Assembly: GCF_013184745.1 (NCBI RefSeq)
Contig: NZ_JAATVU010000003.1
Location: 124,916 to 188,915, forward strand
Direction: 5' to 3'
DNA length: 64,000 nt
Source: Mangrovicoccus sp. HB161399
Lineage (GTDB): Bacteria; Pseudomonadota; Alphaproteobacteria; Rhodobacterales; Rhodobacteraceae
Under the pieces are notes generated by a model. The model was given only the letters and a program-made list of their open reading frames with translations, was not told where the DNA came from and did no database searches. Positions 25,451-33,994 of the stretch are shown one piece after another; position 1 is the first letter of the stretch; each line of letters begins with the position of its first letter. The translations under genes were made by a program, and so were the position numbers.

Positions 25451-26125
25451 TTGAATTACCAGTTCGATTTCGCGTGGCTGGCGACCTATTGGCCGGTCTT
25501 CGTCGACGGGGTGCTGATGACCGTCCGGCTGATCGTGATCGGCGGCGTGGTCGGCATCGCGCTCGGCACCTTCTGTGCCTGGGCGCGCTCGCTCGGCCCG
25601 GCCTGGCTGAAGCCTGCCGTCGTCGCCTATGTGGAGCTGATCCGCAACACGCCCTTCCTGATCCAGCTCTTCTTCATCTTCTTCGGCCTGCCTGCCGCGG
25701 GGTTCCGCCTGACCGAGGTCGAGGCCGCGACGCTGGCCATGGTGATCAATCTCGGCGCCTACAGCGCGGAGATCATCCGCGCGGGCATCGAAGCCACGCC
25801 CAAGGGCCAGTTCGAGGCCGGGGCAAGCCTGGCCATGTCGCCGATCCAGACCTTCCGCCATGTCGTGCTCATCCCGGCGCTGCAGAAGATCTGGCCGGCG
25901 CTCGCCTCCCAGGTGGTGATCGTCATGCTGGGCTCCGCCGTGGTCAGCCAGATCGCCGTCGAGGACCTGACCTATGCAGCCAACTTCGTGCAGTCCCGCA
26001 CCTTCCGCGCCTTCGAGGCCTATTTCATCTCCACCGCGATCTATCTCGGCCTTGCCATCCTGCTGCGCTTCGCGCTGCTGCGGCTCGGCCACGTGATCTT
26101 CCCGCACAAGAGGGCCGCGCGATGA
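25451..26125 (+). CDS. Amino-acid ABC transporter permease 1
   Basis: This 224-residue HisM/HisQ-type permease has about five membrane segments and an EAA-type loop (AGIEATPKGQFEAGASLAMS, about 115-134). The start is a TTG at 25451 with AAAGGGGG upstream; no ATG fits the family N-terminus. The stop overlaps the second permease as ATGA. Confidence 0.85.
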   Translation: MNYQFDFAWLATYWPVFVDGVLMTVRLIVIGGVVGIALGTFCAWARSLGPAWLKPAVVAYVELIRNTPFLIQLFFIFFGLPAAGFRLTEVEAATLAMVINLGAYSAEIIRAGIEATPKGQFEAGASLAMSPIQTFRHVVLIPALQKIWPALASQVVIVMLGSAVVSQIAVEDLTYAANFVQSRTFRAFEAYFISTAIYLGLAILLRFALLRLGHVIFPHKRAAR

Positions 26126-26778
26126 CCCAGTTCACCTTGATGGACATCCTGCGGAACCTCGTCTTCGCGACGCAATGGACCGTGATCCTGTCCCTCGTCT
26201 CCTTCATCGGCGGCGGCCTCCTCGGGCTGCTCCTCCTCTTCATGCGGATCGGCAAGACCCGCTGGCTGCCCCCGGTGGTCAAGCTCTATACCGAGGTCTT
26301 CCAGGGCACGCCGCTGCTGATGCAGCTCTTCCTCGCCTTCTTCGGCCTCGGCCTCTTCGGCATCGATGTGCCGCCATGGCTTGCCGCCGGGATCGCGCTG
26401 ATCCTCTGGACCGCCGCCTTCCTCGTCGAAATCTGGCGCGGCTGCGTCGAGGCGATTCCGAAGGGCCAATGGGAGGCCTCCGCCTCGCTCGGCATGACCT
26501 ATGTCGAACAGATGCGCCACATCATCCTGCCGCAGGCGCTGAAGGTCGCGATCCCGCCGACCGTCGGCTTCTCGGTCCAGGTGGTCAAGGGCACGGCGCT
26601 GACCTCGATCATCGGCTTCACCGAGCTGTCAAAGGCCGGGACCGTGCTGACCAACGCCACCTTCCAGCCCTTCACCGTCTACGGGCTCGTCGCCCTGATC
26701 TATTTCGCCCTCTGCTTCCCGCTCTCGCAGGTCGCCCGCATTCTCGAAAGGAAAATGAATGTCGCTCATCGCCATTGA
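26122..26778 (+). CDS. Amino-acid ABC transporter permease 2
   Basis: This 218-residue partner permease starts MTQFTLMDILRNLVFATQWT and has five membrane segments and the EAA loop WRGCVEAIPKGQWEASASLG (about 108-127). It overlaps its upstream neighbour by 4 bases and the ATPase gene by 20 bases. Confidence 0.85.
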   Translation: MTQFTLMDILRNLVFATQWTVILSLVSFIGGGLLGLLLLFMRIGKTRWLPPVVKLYTEVFQGTPLLMQLFLAFFGLGLFGIDVPPWLAAGIALILWTAAFLVEIWRGCVEAIPKGQWEASASLGMTYVEQMRHIILPQALKVAIPPTVGFSVQVVKGTALTSIIGFTELSKAGTVLTNATFQPFTVYGLVALIYFALCFPLSQVARILERKMNVAHRH

Positions 26779-27493
26779 GGAACTGCGCAAGAGCTATGGC
26801 GAGGTCGAGGTGCTGAAGGGCATCAACCTCGAGGTCGAGAAGGGCGAGGTGATCGCCATCATCGGCAAGTCCGGCTCGGGCAAGTCCACGCTTCTGCGGT
26901 GCATCAACGGGCTGGAGACCATCAACGGCGGCTCGATCACCGTCGATGGCGCCAAGCTGGCCGAGGACGAGGCCCATTTGCGCGCACTGCGGCTCAAGGT
27001 CGGGATGATCTTCCAGCAGTTCAACCTCTTCCCGCACAAGACCGCCGGGCAGAACGTCATGCTGGCCCAGCAAGTCGTCAAGAAGACCGCCAAGCCGGCA
27101 GCCGAGGCGATGGCCCGCAAGATGATGGAGCGCGTCGGGCTGGCCGAGAAGTTCGACGCCTTCCCGGACCAGCTGTCCGGCGGGCAGCAGCAGCGCGTCG
27201 CGATCGCCCGGGCGCTTGCCATGGAGCCGATGGCGCTGCTGTGCGACGAGATCACCTCGGCGCTCGACCCGGAACTGGTCGGCGAGGTGCTGCAGGTGGT
27301 CCGCGGGCTCGCCGCCGAGGGCATGACGCTGCTGATGGTGACGCACGAGATGGCCTTCGCCCGCGACGTCTGCTCGCGCGTGGTCTTCATGCACCAGGGC
27401 CGCGTCCACGAGATCGGCCGTCCGGAGGAGGTCTTCGCCAATCCGCAGACGCCGGAGCTGCAGAGCTTCCTGGGCGTGAACCGCGCGGCGTGA
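26759..27493 (+). CDS. Amino-acid ABC transporter ATP-binding protein
   Basis: This 244-residue GlnQ-type ATPase has Walker [10 protein letters not shown] (about 36-44), signature [15 protein letters not shown], Walker [13 protein letters not shown] and H-loop MVTHEM. The Walker B ends in E-I-T where the usual sequence is E-P-T. It is the last gene of the transporter operon, followed by a strong GC hairpin. Confidence 0.9.
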   Translation: MSLIAIEELRKSYGEVEVLKGINLEVEKGEVIAIIGKSGSGKSTLLRCINGLETINGGSITVDGAKLAEDEAHLRALRLKVGMIFQQFNLFPHKTAGQNVMLAQQVVKKTAKPAAEAMARKMMERVGLAEKFDAFPDQLSGGQQQRVAIARALAMEPMALLCDEITSALDPELVGEVLQVVRGLAAEGMTLLMVTHEMAFARDVCSRVVFMHQGRVHEIGRPEEVFANPQTPELQSFLGVNRAA

Positions 27494-27499
27494 GGGCGT

Positions 27500-27526
27500 C
27501 GGGGCGCGCGCGCGCGGCGCGCCCCG
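27500..27526. terminator. Bidirectional G+C hairpin between convergent operons
   Basis: CGGGGCGCGC and GCGCGCCCCG form a 10-bp stem with a 7-base loop, exactly in the 39-base gap between the ABC ATPase gene and the convergent aldo-keto reductase gene. It can serve both transcripts. Confidence 0.65.
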
Positions 27527-27532
27527 CGGAAA

Positions 27533-28360
27533 TCAATCCCAGTTCTCGACCCAGTCCGGGTTGAAATGGCGGCCCTCCGGCGTGGCAAGCGCGTGGAGCG
27601 CCGCCATGTCCGCGTCGGACAGCTCGAAATCCGTGACCGCGAAGTTCTGCGCGGCCCGGCCCGGATTGGACGAGCGCGGAATGGCGATCACGCCCTGCTG
27701 CAGATGCCAGCGCAGCAGGACCTGCGCCGGGCTGCGCTCCAGACGTCCGGCAATCTCGCCGAGGACCGGATCGGCCAGCAGGGCACCGCTGCCCAGGGGT
27801 GCATAGGCTTCGAAGGCGATGCCCAGCTCGCGGCAGGTGGCGATCAGCGCGGACTGGTCGAGCTGCGGATGGTATTCGCACTGGTTCACCGCCAGCGGCG
27901 CGGGGCAGGCGGCAGCGGCCTTCTTCAGCCGCTCCGGGCCGAAATTCGACACGCCGACATGCGCGGCCAGACCCATCTCCTTCGCCTTGGCCAGTGCTTC
28001 CATCGTGCCCTCCAGCGGGATCGCCGGGTTTGGCCAATGCACCAGCAGCAGGTCGACCGGGCCCATGCCCAGCGTCTCGACGCTCTTCTCGGCGGACCGG
28101 ATCAGGTCCGCGGGCGCCAGATCGGTCCACCAGACCTTGGTCGTCAGGAAAATCCGGTCCCGCTCCGCCCCGGCCTTGCGCAGCGCGCTGCCCAGGTCGG
28201 CCTCGTTCTCGTAGCGCGGCGCGGTATCGAAATGGCGGCAGCCGGCCTCCAGCGCGGCGGCCACAGCACCGTCCAGCACTTCGCCATGGAGCTGCCAGGT
28301 GCCCAGCCCGATCTGCGGGATTTCGGCACCTTGCGCGGCGATCAGGGGAATGTCGGTCAT
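27533..28360 (-). CDS. Aldo-keto reductase (2,5-diketo-D-gluconate reductase-like)
   Basis: This 275-residue (beta/alpha)8 NADPH-dependent reductase carries the catalytic tetrad: Asp and Tyr in [11 protein letters not shown], Lys in FLTTKVWW and His in [23 protein letters not shown] near the C-terminus is the cofactor site. The start was set at [11 protein letters not shown] (28360), which overlaps the flavoprotein stop by 4 bases; the frame extends upstream but is not conserved-looking. It is probably co-transcribed with the flavoprotein and may reduce the aldehyde or keto acid that enzyme releases (inference). Confidence 0.87.
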   Translation of the reverse strand: MTDIPLIAAQGAEIPQIGLGTWQLHGEVLDGAVAAALEAGCRHFDTAPRYENEADLGSALRKAGAERDRIFLTTKVWWTDLAPADLIRSAEKSVETLGMGPVDLLLVHWPNPAIPLEGTMEALAKAKEMGLAAHVGVSNFGPERLKKAAAACPAPLAVNQCEYHPQLDQSALIATCRELGIAFEAYAPLGSGALLADPVLGEIAGRLERSPAQVLLRWHLQQGVIAIPRSSNPGRAAQNFAVTDFELSDADMAALHALATPEGRHFNPDWVENWD

Positions 28361-29655
28361 GTCCGGCCTTTCAGCATCTTGCGGTCCTGTGCTCCGTACC
28401 ATGCGAAGACGCCGGGCATGAACCAGGCTTTTCCGCCCAGCACCGGCACCAGTTTCGGCGGCCGGAAGCGGAAGCTGGTATCGCCCCCGGTTTCGCCCAG
28501 CAGGGCCAGCGCCGCCTTCTGCCCGGCCCAGCGGGCCCAGACCACCCCCGACCCGCAGAACCCCGTCGCGTAATGGCGGCCCTGATGGTCGAAAACCCGC
28601 GGCAGCATGTCCCGGTTCATCGCGACATGGCCCTGCCAGCTATGGGTCAGCCGCACGCCGTCGAGTTCGGGGAAGATCATGGCCAGCTGCCGCGCCAGAT
28701 GCCGCGTCGGGCCGGCCGGTTCGCCCGCCAAGGTGGAGTCGCGCCCGCCGAAGAGCACGCGGGTGAAATCGGGCGAGGGGCGGTAGTAGTAGCTGAGCTT
28801 TCGCGCGTCCGACATCATCATGCGGGTGGGGAAGAGCCGCTCCATCACCTCGGGCGCCAGCGGTTCCGTGGCGATGATGCGCGAGCGCACCGCGACCAGC
28901 CGCTGCCGCAGCCAGGGGTCGCCCTTGTCGGTATAGCCGTTGGTGCAGACGACCACCTCGCGGGCGCGGATCGTCCCGCGCGCCGTTTCCACCAGATGCC
29001 CGCCCGCCTGCGGTGCCATCGCGGTGACCGGCGTCTGCCCGTGGATCTGCGCCCCGGCCGCCAGCGCGACGCGGATCATCCCCGCGACCAGCTTGGCCGG
29101 ATGCAGCCCGCCGATATCCATACGCACTTCGCCGCCGCAGTAGAAATCGGTGCCGATATGGTTGCGGACCTCGTCCTTCGGCACCGGGAAGCTCTCGATC
29201 CCCAGCCGCTTGGCCAGCGCCTCGGCAGCCCGCGCCTTGACCTCGTAGAGCTCCGGGGTCAGCGCGCCGGAGAAGCGGCCCGTCAGGGCGAAATCGCAGT
29301 CGATCTGTTCCTCTTCGATGAAGCGCCACAGATCCTCGCGCGCCGCCTTGCTCTCGGCCTCGATCGCGATGGCGCCGGTCTCGCCGAAGCGCGCCTTCAG
29401 TTCGTCGAGCGAAGGGCGCAGGTTCCCGCTGGTGATGCCGCCGTTGCGCGAGGATGCACCGAAGCCGGGATCGCGTGCCTCCAGCACCACCACCGACCGG
29501 CCCGCCCGCGCCAGCGGGATCGCCGCGCCCAGCCCGGCATAGCCCGCGCCCACGATCACCACGTCGGCAGTCTCGGGAAGCGGCAGCTCGGGCAGAGGCG
29601 CGGGCCGCGCGGCCTCCCACCAATAGGGAGCGGATTCGGGCAGGGGGGCGGTCAT
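28357..29655 (-). CDS. DAO-family FAD-dependent oxidoreductase (amine/imino-acid oxidase type)
   Basis: This 432-residue flavoprotein has the N-terminal dinucleotide motif VVIVGAGYAGLGAAIPLA (about 32-49), then SRNGGITSG and the C-terminal FAD-binding GRHYATGFCGSGVVWARWAGQKAALALLG. It resembles gamma-glutamylputrescine oxidase-like and sarcosine/opine oxidase-like proteins. It is cytoplasmic, with no signal peptide. It is divergent from a LysR gene and convergent with an amino-acid transporter, so it likely oxidises the imported amine. The exact substrate is unknown. Confidence 0.85.
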   Translation of the reverse strand: MTAPLPESAPYWWEAARPAPLPELPLPETADVVIVGAGYAGLGAAIPLARAGRSVVVLEARDPGFGASSRNGGITSGNLRPSLDELKARFGETGAIAIEAESKAAREDLWRFIEEEQIDCDFALTGRFSGALTPELYEVKARAAEALAKRLGIESFPVPKDEVRNHIGTDFYCGGEVRMDIGGLHPAKLVAGMIRVALAAGAQIHGQTPVTAMAPQAGGHLVETARGTIRAREVVVCTNGYTDKGDPWLRQRLVAVRSRIIATEPLAPEVMERLFPTRMMMSDARKLSYYYRPSPDFTRVLFGGRDSTLAGEPAGPTRHLARQLAMIFPELDGVRLTHSWQGHVAMNRDMLPRVFDHQGRHYATGFCGSGVVWARWAGQKAALALLGETGGDTSFRFRPPKLVPVLGGKAWFMPGVFAWYGAQDRKMLKGRT

Positions 29656-29721
29656 CTTTCGGTCTCCGGCAGCAACTTGGCGCGAGCTTCGGCGGGGCGG
29701 CTTGCCTTGTCCAAGACGACC

Positions 29722-29742
29722 TGCCTAATAGCCCATAAGGCA
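29722..29742. promoter_or_regulatory. Inverted repeat between LysR gene and flavoprotein gene
   Basis: The arms TGCCT and AGGCA enclose an imperfectly symmetric AATAGCCCATA core. The site lies 20 bases before the LysR start and 67 before the flavoprotein start, the usual place for a LysR-type regulator site. Confidence 0.5.
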
Positions 29743-29761
29743 AAACTATGAGGTCCCTCCC

Positions 29762-30661
29762 ATGCGCGCGCGCCAGCTGGAAGTCTTCTGCATGATCATG
29801 CGCTGCGGCACGGTGACCGGGGCGGCGGCCATGCTGAACATCTCGCAGCCCGCGCTCAGCCAGGTGCTGCTGCATGCCGAGGACGAGCTGGGCTTCAAGC
29901 TATTCAACCGCGTCAAGGGCCGGCTGGTGCCGACCCAGGAGGCCGAGGAGCTCTACCCGGAAGCCGAGCGCATCTTCTCGGAGCTCGGCGCGCTGCGCCG
30001 CCGGACGGTGGACATGCGCCACGGCCGCACCGGGCTGGTGCGGCTGGCCGCCTCGACGCCGCCCTCGCTGTCGATCGTGCCCCATGCCATGGCCGCCTTC
30101 CGCGACGAGCATCCCGAGATCATCGTGCGCTCGCTGATCGCGCCCTATCTCAACATGGTCGACATGCTCAGGAACAACGACGCGACGCTGGCGGTGGCGA
30201 TGAACAACCAGCCGGTGCACGATCTGGAGGTCGAGACGGTGGGCCATGCCGAGATGGTCTGCCTGATGCCGCAGGACCATCCGCTGGCGGCGAAGCCCGA
30301 GATCCGCTTCCCCGACCTCACGGAGGAAACCCTGATCTCCTACCGCGTGAACACGCTGCCGGGCCGGGCGCTGGCCGGCGTCGCCGGGGCCGAGGGGATG
30401 AGCTATGCGCCGGCCATCGAGATCGACGTCTCGATGACCGCCTATCCCTTCGTGCGCCAGCGCCTCGGCATCGCCATCCTCGACGGTCTGGTGCCCTGGG
30501 AGGATTTCCCGGGCGTCGCGGTGCGCCCCTTCCGCCCGGTGACGCGGATGCCGATCGCGATCCTCACCAATGCCGACCGGCCGCTTTCGGCCGCGCACAA
30601 GATGATGCGCGATCACCTGCGCGCGGCCTGCAGGCGGCTGGAGGAGACGCAGAACCGATAG
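29762..30661 (+). CDS. LysR-type transcriptional regulator
   Basis: The protein has 299 residues. The helix-turn-helix (about 1-60) reads VTGAAAMLNISQPALSQVL with KLFNRVKGRLVPT after it, and the periplasmic-binding-type effector domain spans about 90-290. The wing-helix resembles the opine/nopaline-type regulators (OccR/NocR) in general form. It is divergent from the DAO flavoprotein/aldo-keto reductase pair and is probably their activator. The 3' end lies 32 bases from the first IS relic. Confidence 0.87.
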   Translation: MRARQLEVFCMIMRCGTVTGAAAMLNISQPALSQVLLHAEDELGFKLFNRVKGRLVPTQEAEELYPEAERIFSELGALRRRTVDMRHGRTGLVRLAASTPPSLSIVPHAMAAFRDEHPEIIVRSLIAPYLNMVDMLRNNDATLAVAMNNQPVHDLEVETVGHAEMVCLMPQDHPLAAKPEIRFPDLTEETLISYRVNTLPGRALAGVAGAEGMSYAPAIEIDVSMTAYPFVRQRLGIAILDGLVPWEDFPGVAVRPFRPVTRMPIAILTNADRPLSAAHKMMRDHLRAACRRLEETQNR

Positions 30662-30815
30662 GGCGGCAAGTTCTGATTCCGGCATGGATACGGGCCTTGT
30701 TGCACAGAGGGTCGGGGATTCGCTTCGTGATGCCAATGCATTAGCCGGAAGGCACGCGCAGGGCTCCGAAGACGGCCAGCAAGACCTCCAACCGGCGCGG
30801 CTTGCGCGCCTTTGC

Positions 30816-30832
30816 GCGCCACCGGTCCGAGC
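30816..30832 (+). repeat. 17-bp core repeat, copy A (inside IS5 relic)
   Basis: The sequence GCGCCACCGGTCCGAGC is an exact copy of the core. It lies in an insertion that separates KTSN from EALKQRGS of the IS5 transposase and is preceded by GCGCGCCTTTGCGCGC, a hairpin. Confidence 0.7.
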
Positions 30833-31063
30833 GCGACGGCGAGCGAGGCTTTGAAGCAGCGCGGGTCGCGGACCCACTGGTCCGATCGCTCCACGCAGTC
30901 GGAAGCTGTGCCGTCCGGACGGCGCGGCGGCCAGCAGCCGCATGATGAATGAGGAGGCCCGGCAAGTCGTCCGGAGAATGATTTCCCCGGCGAAGGAAGT
31001 CCAGGACTGCCTGACCCTCAAGGTCCTTCCGGAGCTGCCGCTCGGCCGGGGTGAGCCAGTGTG

Positions 31064-31080
31064 GCGCCACCGGTTCAAGC
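31064..31080 (+). repeat. 17-bp core repeat, copy B (IS5 relic)
   Basis: GCGCCACCGGTTCAAGC differs from the core at two positions. Similarity to copy A continues for about 15 more bases (CCGCTGGCGA). Confidence 0.6.
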
Positions 31081-31648
31081 CCGCTGGCGAAGGGCCTTGC
31101 GGCGAACCTGCCGGAGCTTGCGGAGCCCAGCTGATCCGTGCCCTTTGCCCGGCAATCCGTCTCCTGGACGGATTTCCTGTCCACCTCAGTTCGGCACCCT
31201 TCCGCGCCGCCAGAGCGAGACGGGACCGGGGGACCGGCAGCGCCGCGAAAGCCCGCCGAACAATGGAGGTGACCATTCCGCATCGCGGCTCCAAGGGCGC
31301 GGTGACCTAGCCCCCCGGATTCCGGCCTGGGCCGATATTCACCATGTGGCCATCTTGGCGGCCATGCCGATCCCTGCCTGCTCGGGCCTCCGGCAGCCGG
31401 TGCTCGGGTGGCGGCGCAGGCGGTTGCAGAAGTTCGCGATGCACCCGGACAGGGCCGCCTTGGCCTCGCGGCGCGACCGGAATGGCAGGCCGGCCCCGGC
31501 CCCGGCCGGCGGTTCCGCAGCGCCATGCGCATCGCGCCGGCCGCGGGGCTGCCCTTCAGGCGGCCGGACATCGGCCCGCCGCCCGGCAGGCGATTGCGTG
31601 CAATTGCCGGGAGAGGCCGGCGATCTCCATGGCGGCGTTCGCCATCGG

Positions 31649-31665
31649 TCTCGGCCCAGCGGCGC
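31649..31665 (-). repeat. 17-bp core repeat, copy G (reverse orientation, inside IS3 orfB)
   Basis: GCGCCGCTGGGCCGAGA on the minus strand matches the core at about 13 of 17 positions. The 37-base insertion splits LAAVKEVA from MEIAGLS. Confidence 0.5.
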
Positions 31666-31734
31666 CACGATGGCGACCTCCTTGACCGCCGCCAGGCAGG
31701 GCCGACCACTCGCCAGTGGGCAGTTGCCAAGGTT

Positions 31735-31751
31735 GCGCCACCGGTTCGAGC
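31735..31751 (+). repeat. 17-bp core repeat, copy C (inside IS3 orfB)
   Basis: GCGCCACCGGTTCGAGC differs by one base. The roughly 40-base insertion splits the IWLADIxYLPTGE-type motif between IWLAGIS and LPTGEW. Confidence 0.65.
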
Positions 31752-31979
31752 AACCATTGGCGGCGCTGATGCCGGCGAGCCAGATGCGGCTCGGCTCCGA
31801 AGCCCGGAAATTGCGTCTCGGAAGGTCCGGCGCGTTCTGCGCCTCCGGATCATCCGGCCCGCTGGCGCGAACCAGCTAGACCCCGAGATCGTGCCGGCTG
31901 TCCGTCGTCCGCGGAACGCGGCAGCCCCGGTGCAGCGGACGGATATCGCCCGCCGGTGCCCCCGGAGCTGCCAGCGGCT

Positions 31980-31996
31980 GCACCACCGGTCCGGGC
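31980..31996 (+). repeat. 17-bp core repeat, copy D (inside IS3 orfB)
   Basis: GCACCACCGGTCCGGGC differs at two positions. It lies between the FVRRRQR and RTTDSRHD segments of the transposase. Confidence 0.6.
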
Positions 31997-32119
31997 GCCG
32001 CTGGCGACGGCGGACAAAGGCCCGCTCCTTCATCAGCTTGGCGGCCGCCTTTCTTGCCGCCCGGATGCCTTGACCGCGGAGCTCGGCGCCGGCCAGGTCA
32101 CCCGGAGTTGCCCGTCGCG

Positions 32120-32136
32120 GCGCCACCGGTCCGAGC
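32120..32136 (+). repeat. 17-bp core repeat, copy E (inside IS3 orfB)
   Basis: An exact GCGCCACCGGTCCGAGC. It lies in about 70 bases that separate HRRYGAPR from AELRGQGIR. Confidence 0.65.
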
Positions 32137-32650
32137 CCGATGGGCGGCGGCGCCGCGATGGCGGCTGCGCGGCGCGCCATAACGCCGATGGCTGGCCTCG
32201 AAGATCGCCCGCATCCCGGGAAGAAGGCCGTCCCGCGCGGCCTGGCGCGCCACGGCTGGAACCGGCCCAGGCGCACGGAATGCACCCGGCACAGCGCGCC
32301 CCCGAGCGCGACCCGTCCGGGCGGGCGGGCCGCGCGATGACAGCGTGTGCCAAGGCGCGGGCGGCGATGGAGGCGAGCGTGTCCTTCACGGCTTCGCCGT
32401 CCGCATGAACTCCGCCTCTTCCTTCGGGCGGCGGAGGCCGGACAGCTCGGCAGCCCCGGCCTGCAGCCTGCGGATCGCCCCGGCCGGGCCCGAGCGCGAC
32501 GTCGGCCTGCGTGGAGCCCGGTCCGGACAGGCGCGCGACGGCCTGCTCCCTGAACCCGGCGGCGAAGCGGCGGCGGGGCTGGCGGCTCATGTGGGATCCC
32601 TCTTTCCGGGAATAATGTGACCCCCAGTCCGGGAGCCGGGGGCAAGGTCA

Positions 32651-33005
32651 TCCGCCACCCCGCAGTTCCAGCGGACAGGCCAGATATGCCGGTGCCGCGC
32701 TACTAAAGCGAATGTCATGCCGCTTCCCGCGCGAAGAACGCCGCCGCCCTCCTTGGGATGTCCCGCTCCGCCTTCAGCGTGGCGACCCCCTTCTCCAGGG
32801 CTCCAATCTCGGCCAGCGCGGCGCGTTGCAGGCCATGGCCCGCGAAACCCATGGCGGGAGCGGCGCTGGACTCCCTGATCCAGCGCCCCAGGACGCTCCC
32901 TGCAACATCGAGATCCCGACTGGCCTGAACCACGGCGACACCGCGGTCCTGCACCAGCCCAACGGCCAAGATCTTGACCTCCTTGCCGAACGTTCGTCCC
33001 TTCAT
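32651..33005 (-). pseudogene. Second IS3-family element: orfA complete, orfB cut after its N-terminus
   Basis: orfA runs 33005 to 32715 (96 residues, MKGRTFGKEVKILAVGLVQD ... LKAERDIPRRAAAFFAREAA), a normal helix-turn-helix plus coiled-coil subunit. orfB starts in the overlapping ATGA at 32718 (MTFALVARHRHIWPVRW) and ends being recognisable at about 32660, where the IS3 relic to its left begins. The left element therefore appears to have inserted into this orfB. orfA alone cannot transpose. Confidence 0.7.
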
Positions 33006-33994
33006 CTTCTGTCGCCGGTCTCCTGATCGCGATCCTATCTTCGTGTCCGCGAAATCGGCATCGGGCCACATATCGGCACTTCTCAGCGCAACCGAGCGGA
33101 ACTCCGTCACGGGTTTGGCCATCGGGTTCCGTCCTTGGTCCGGATTTGCCGCTGTGGCCCGTCCCTGCCGGGAAACCCGGTGGCTGCACGATCACCAGGG
33201 GCATCGCCTTGCGTCACCAATCGCAAGCAGGTTCGCCGCGCGGCGAACCACTGGGAGAAGACCGCGAAGGGTTCCCTGGCGGTCACTGCAATCGCCGCGA
33301 CCGCGCAGTGGATCGGACAATCATCCTCGGACCCTGGCCGGGCGGCTCCCGGCCGTGCTCCGGCCTTGCGCCAGAGCGTCCACGTCCGCCTGCCGCTGCG
33401 CGAACCGTCCAGGGTGAACCGCGGTTGCCGCCAGCTTTCTGCCGCGGGCGAGATGGGGCAGGGCGCCCCCGCCGCCGGAACGCCGCAGGCTCAAGGACGG
33501 GACCAGCATCCCCCAGCGGGGTCCGGACCGCCGGAGATTGCCGGCCATGCCAGATCGCGCCGCAGTCACGGGGCCAGGCATGCGACCGCCGGGCGTCTTG
33601 AAGCGGCGCTCGGCCAGGCGGCAGCCAAGGCGCCACCGTCTTTCCCTGCACCCTGCCGCCATGTCGATCGCGCGAAAGGCGTCCGAGGTCGCGCTGGCGG
33701 ACGCGGCGCCTGCAAGGCGCGGCCGGAAAACCGATTTGCGGCAAAAGCTTGCTGCCAGGCCGCCAGCAACATTCGTTTGCAAATCTCCGCCCCCCGGAAA
33801 CCTTTCGTCACGCGCCGGACCAAGCCGGGACAAGGAGGCGGGCTATCTCGGGTCCTGTCGCCATGCCGGGACTGCAGGGCTGCGGCGGAACGCACCGCCA
33901 ACAGCCGCATCCCGGCACCGGCCGACCGGTCCCGCCGCGCGGACGGGGCCGCTTCCGGACAAGAACAACGAGCAACCTACGAAGGAGCCGACCC
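33006..33994. other. About 1 kb without a recognisable gene
   Basis: No domain, signal peptide or transposase motif was identified on either strand. A minus-strand frame near 33833-33700 (PARDERFPGGGDLQTNVAG...) may be another transposase shred. The only crisp feature is the 20-bp palindrome at 33230-33249. Confidence 0.45.
33230..33249. repeat. Perfect 20-bp palindrome
   Basis: GGTTCGCCGCGCGGCGAACC is its own reverse complement. It lies in gene-free DNA between IS debris and the rcnB-like gene. Its role is unknown: a protein site, a cruciform, or an IS end remnant. Confidence 0.55.

Larger units (their letters stand above)
30693..31310 (+). pseudogene. IS5-family transposase relic with several short insertions
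   Basis: The left end GGCCTTGTTGCACAGAGGG resembles the end of the IS5-type element at 63912. Transposase fragments follow in order: RAPKTASKTSN, EALKQRGSRTHW (30845-30880), QDCLTLKVLPELPLGRG and MEVTIPHRGSKGAV (ending near 31307). They are separated by insertions of about 50 bases (30796-30844), about 40 bases near 31064, and about 60 bases (31193-31255). The start codon is ACG. No active transposase can be made. Confidence 0.7.
31340..32650 (-). pseudogene. IS3-family transposase relic (orfA and orfB) with at least four short insertions
   Basis: An IS3-like end TGACCTTGCC reads inward from 32650. orfA begins at 32590 (MSRQPRRRFAAGFREQAVAR). orfB is traceable in pieces: FEASHRRYGAPR, AELRGQGIRAARK and AKLMKERAFVRRR, then RTTDSRHDLG, NFRASEPSRIWLAGIS, LAAVKEVA, MEIAGLS, MSGRLKG and AMRMALRNRRPGPG, and finally REAKAALSGCIANFCNRLRRH. 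Between these pieces sit GC-rich insertions near 32098-32170, 31935-32012, 31725-31764 and 31631-31667, each holding one copy of the 17-bp core. A further deletion removes the last catalytic region. Confidence 0.75.

Noticed and set aside
30816..32136. The cluster of six core repeats as a CRISPR array
   Set aside because: Spacing is irregular (about 90 to 590 bases), orientation is mixed, copies vary, and they split transposase motifs. No cas gene is present.
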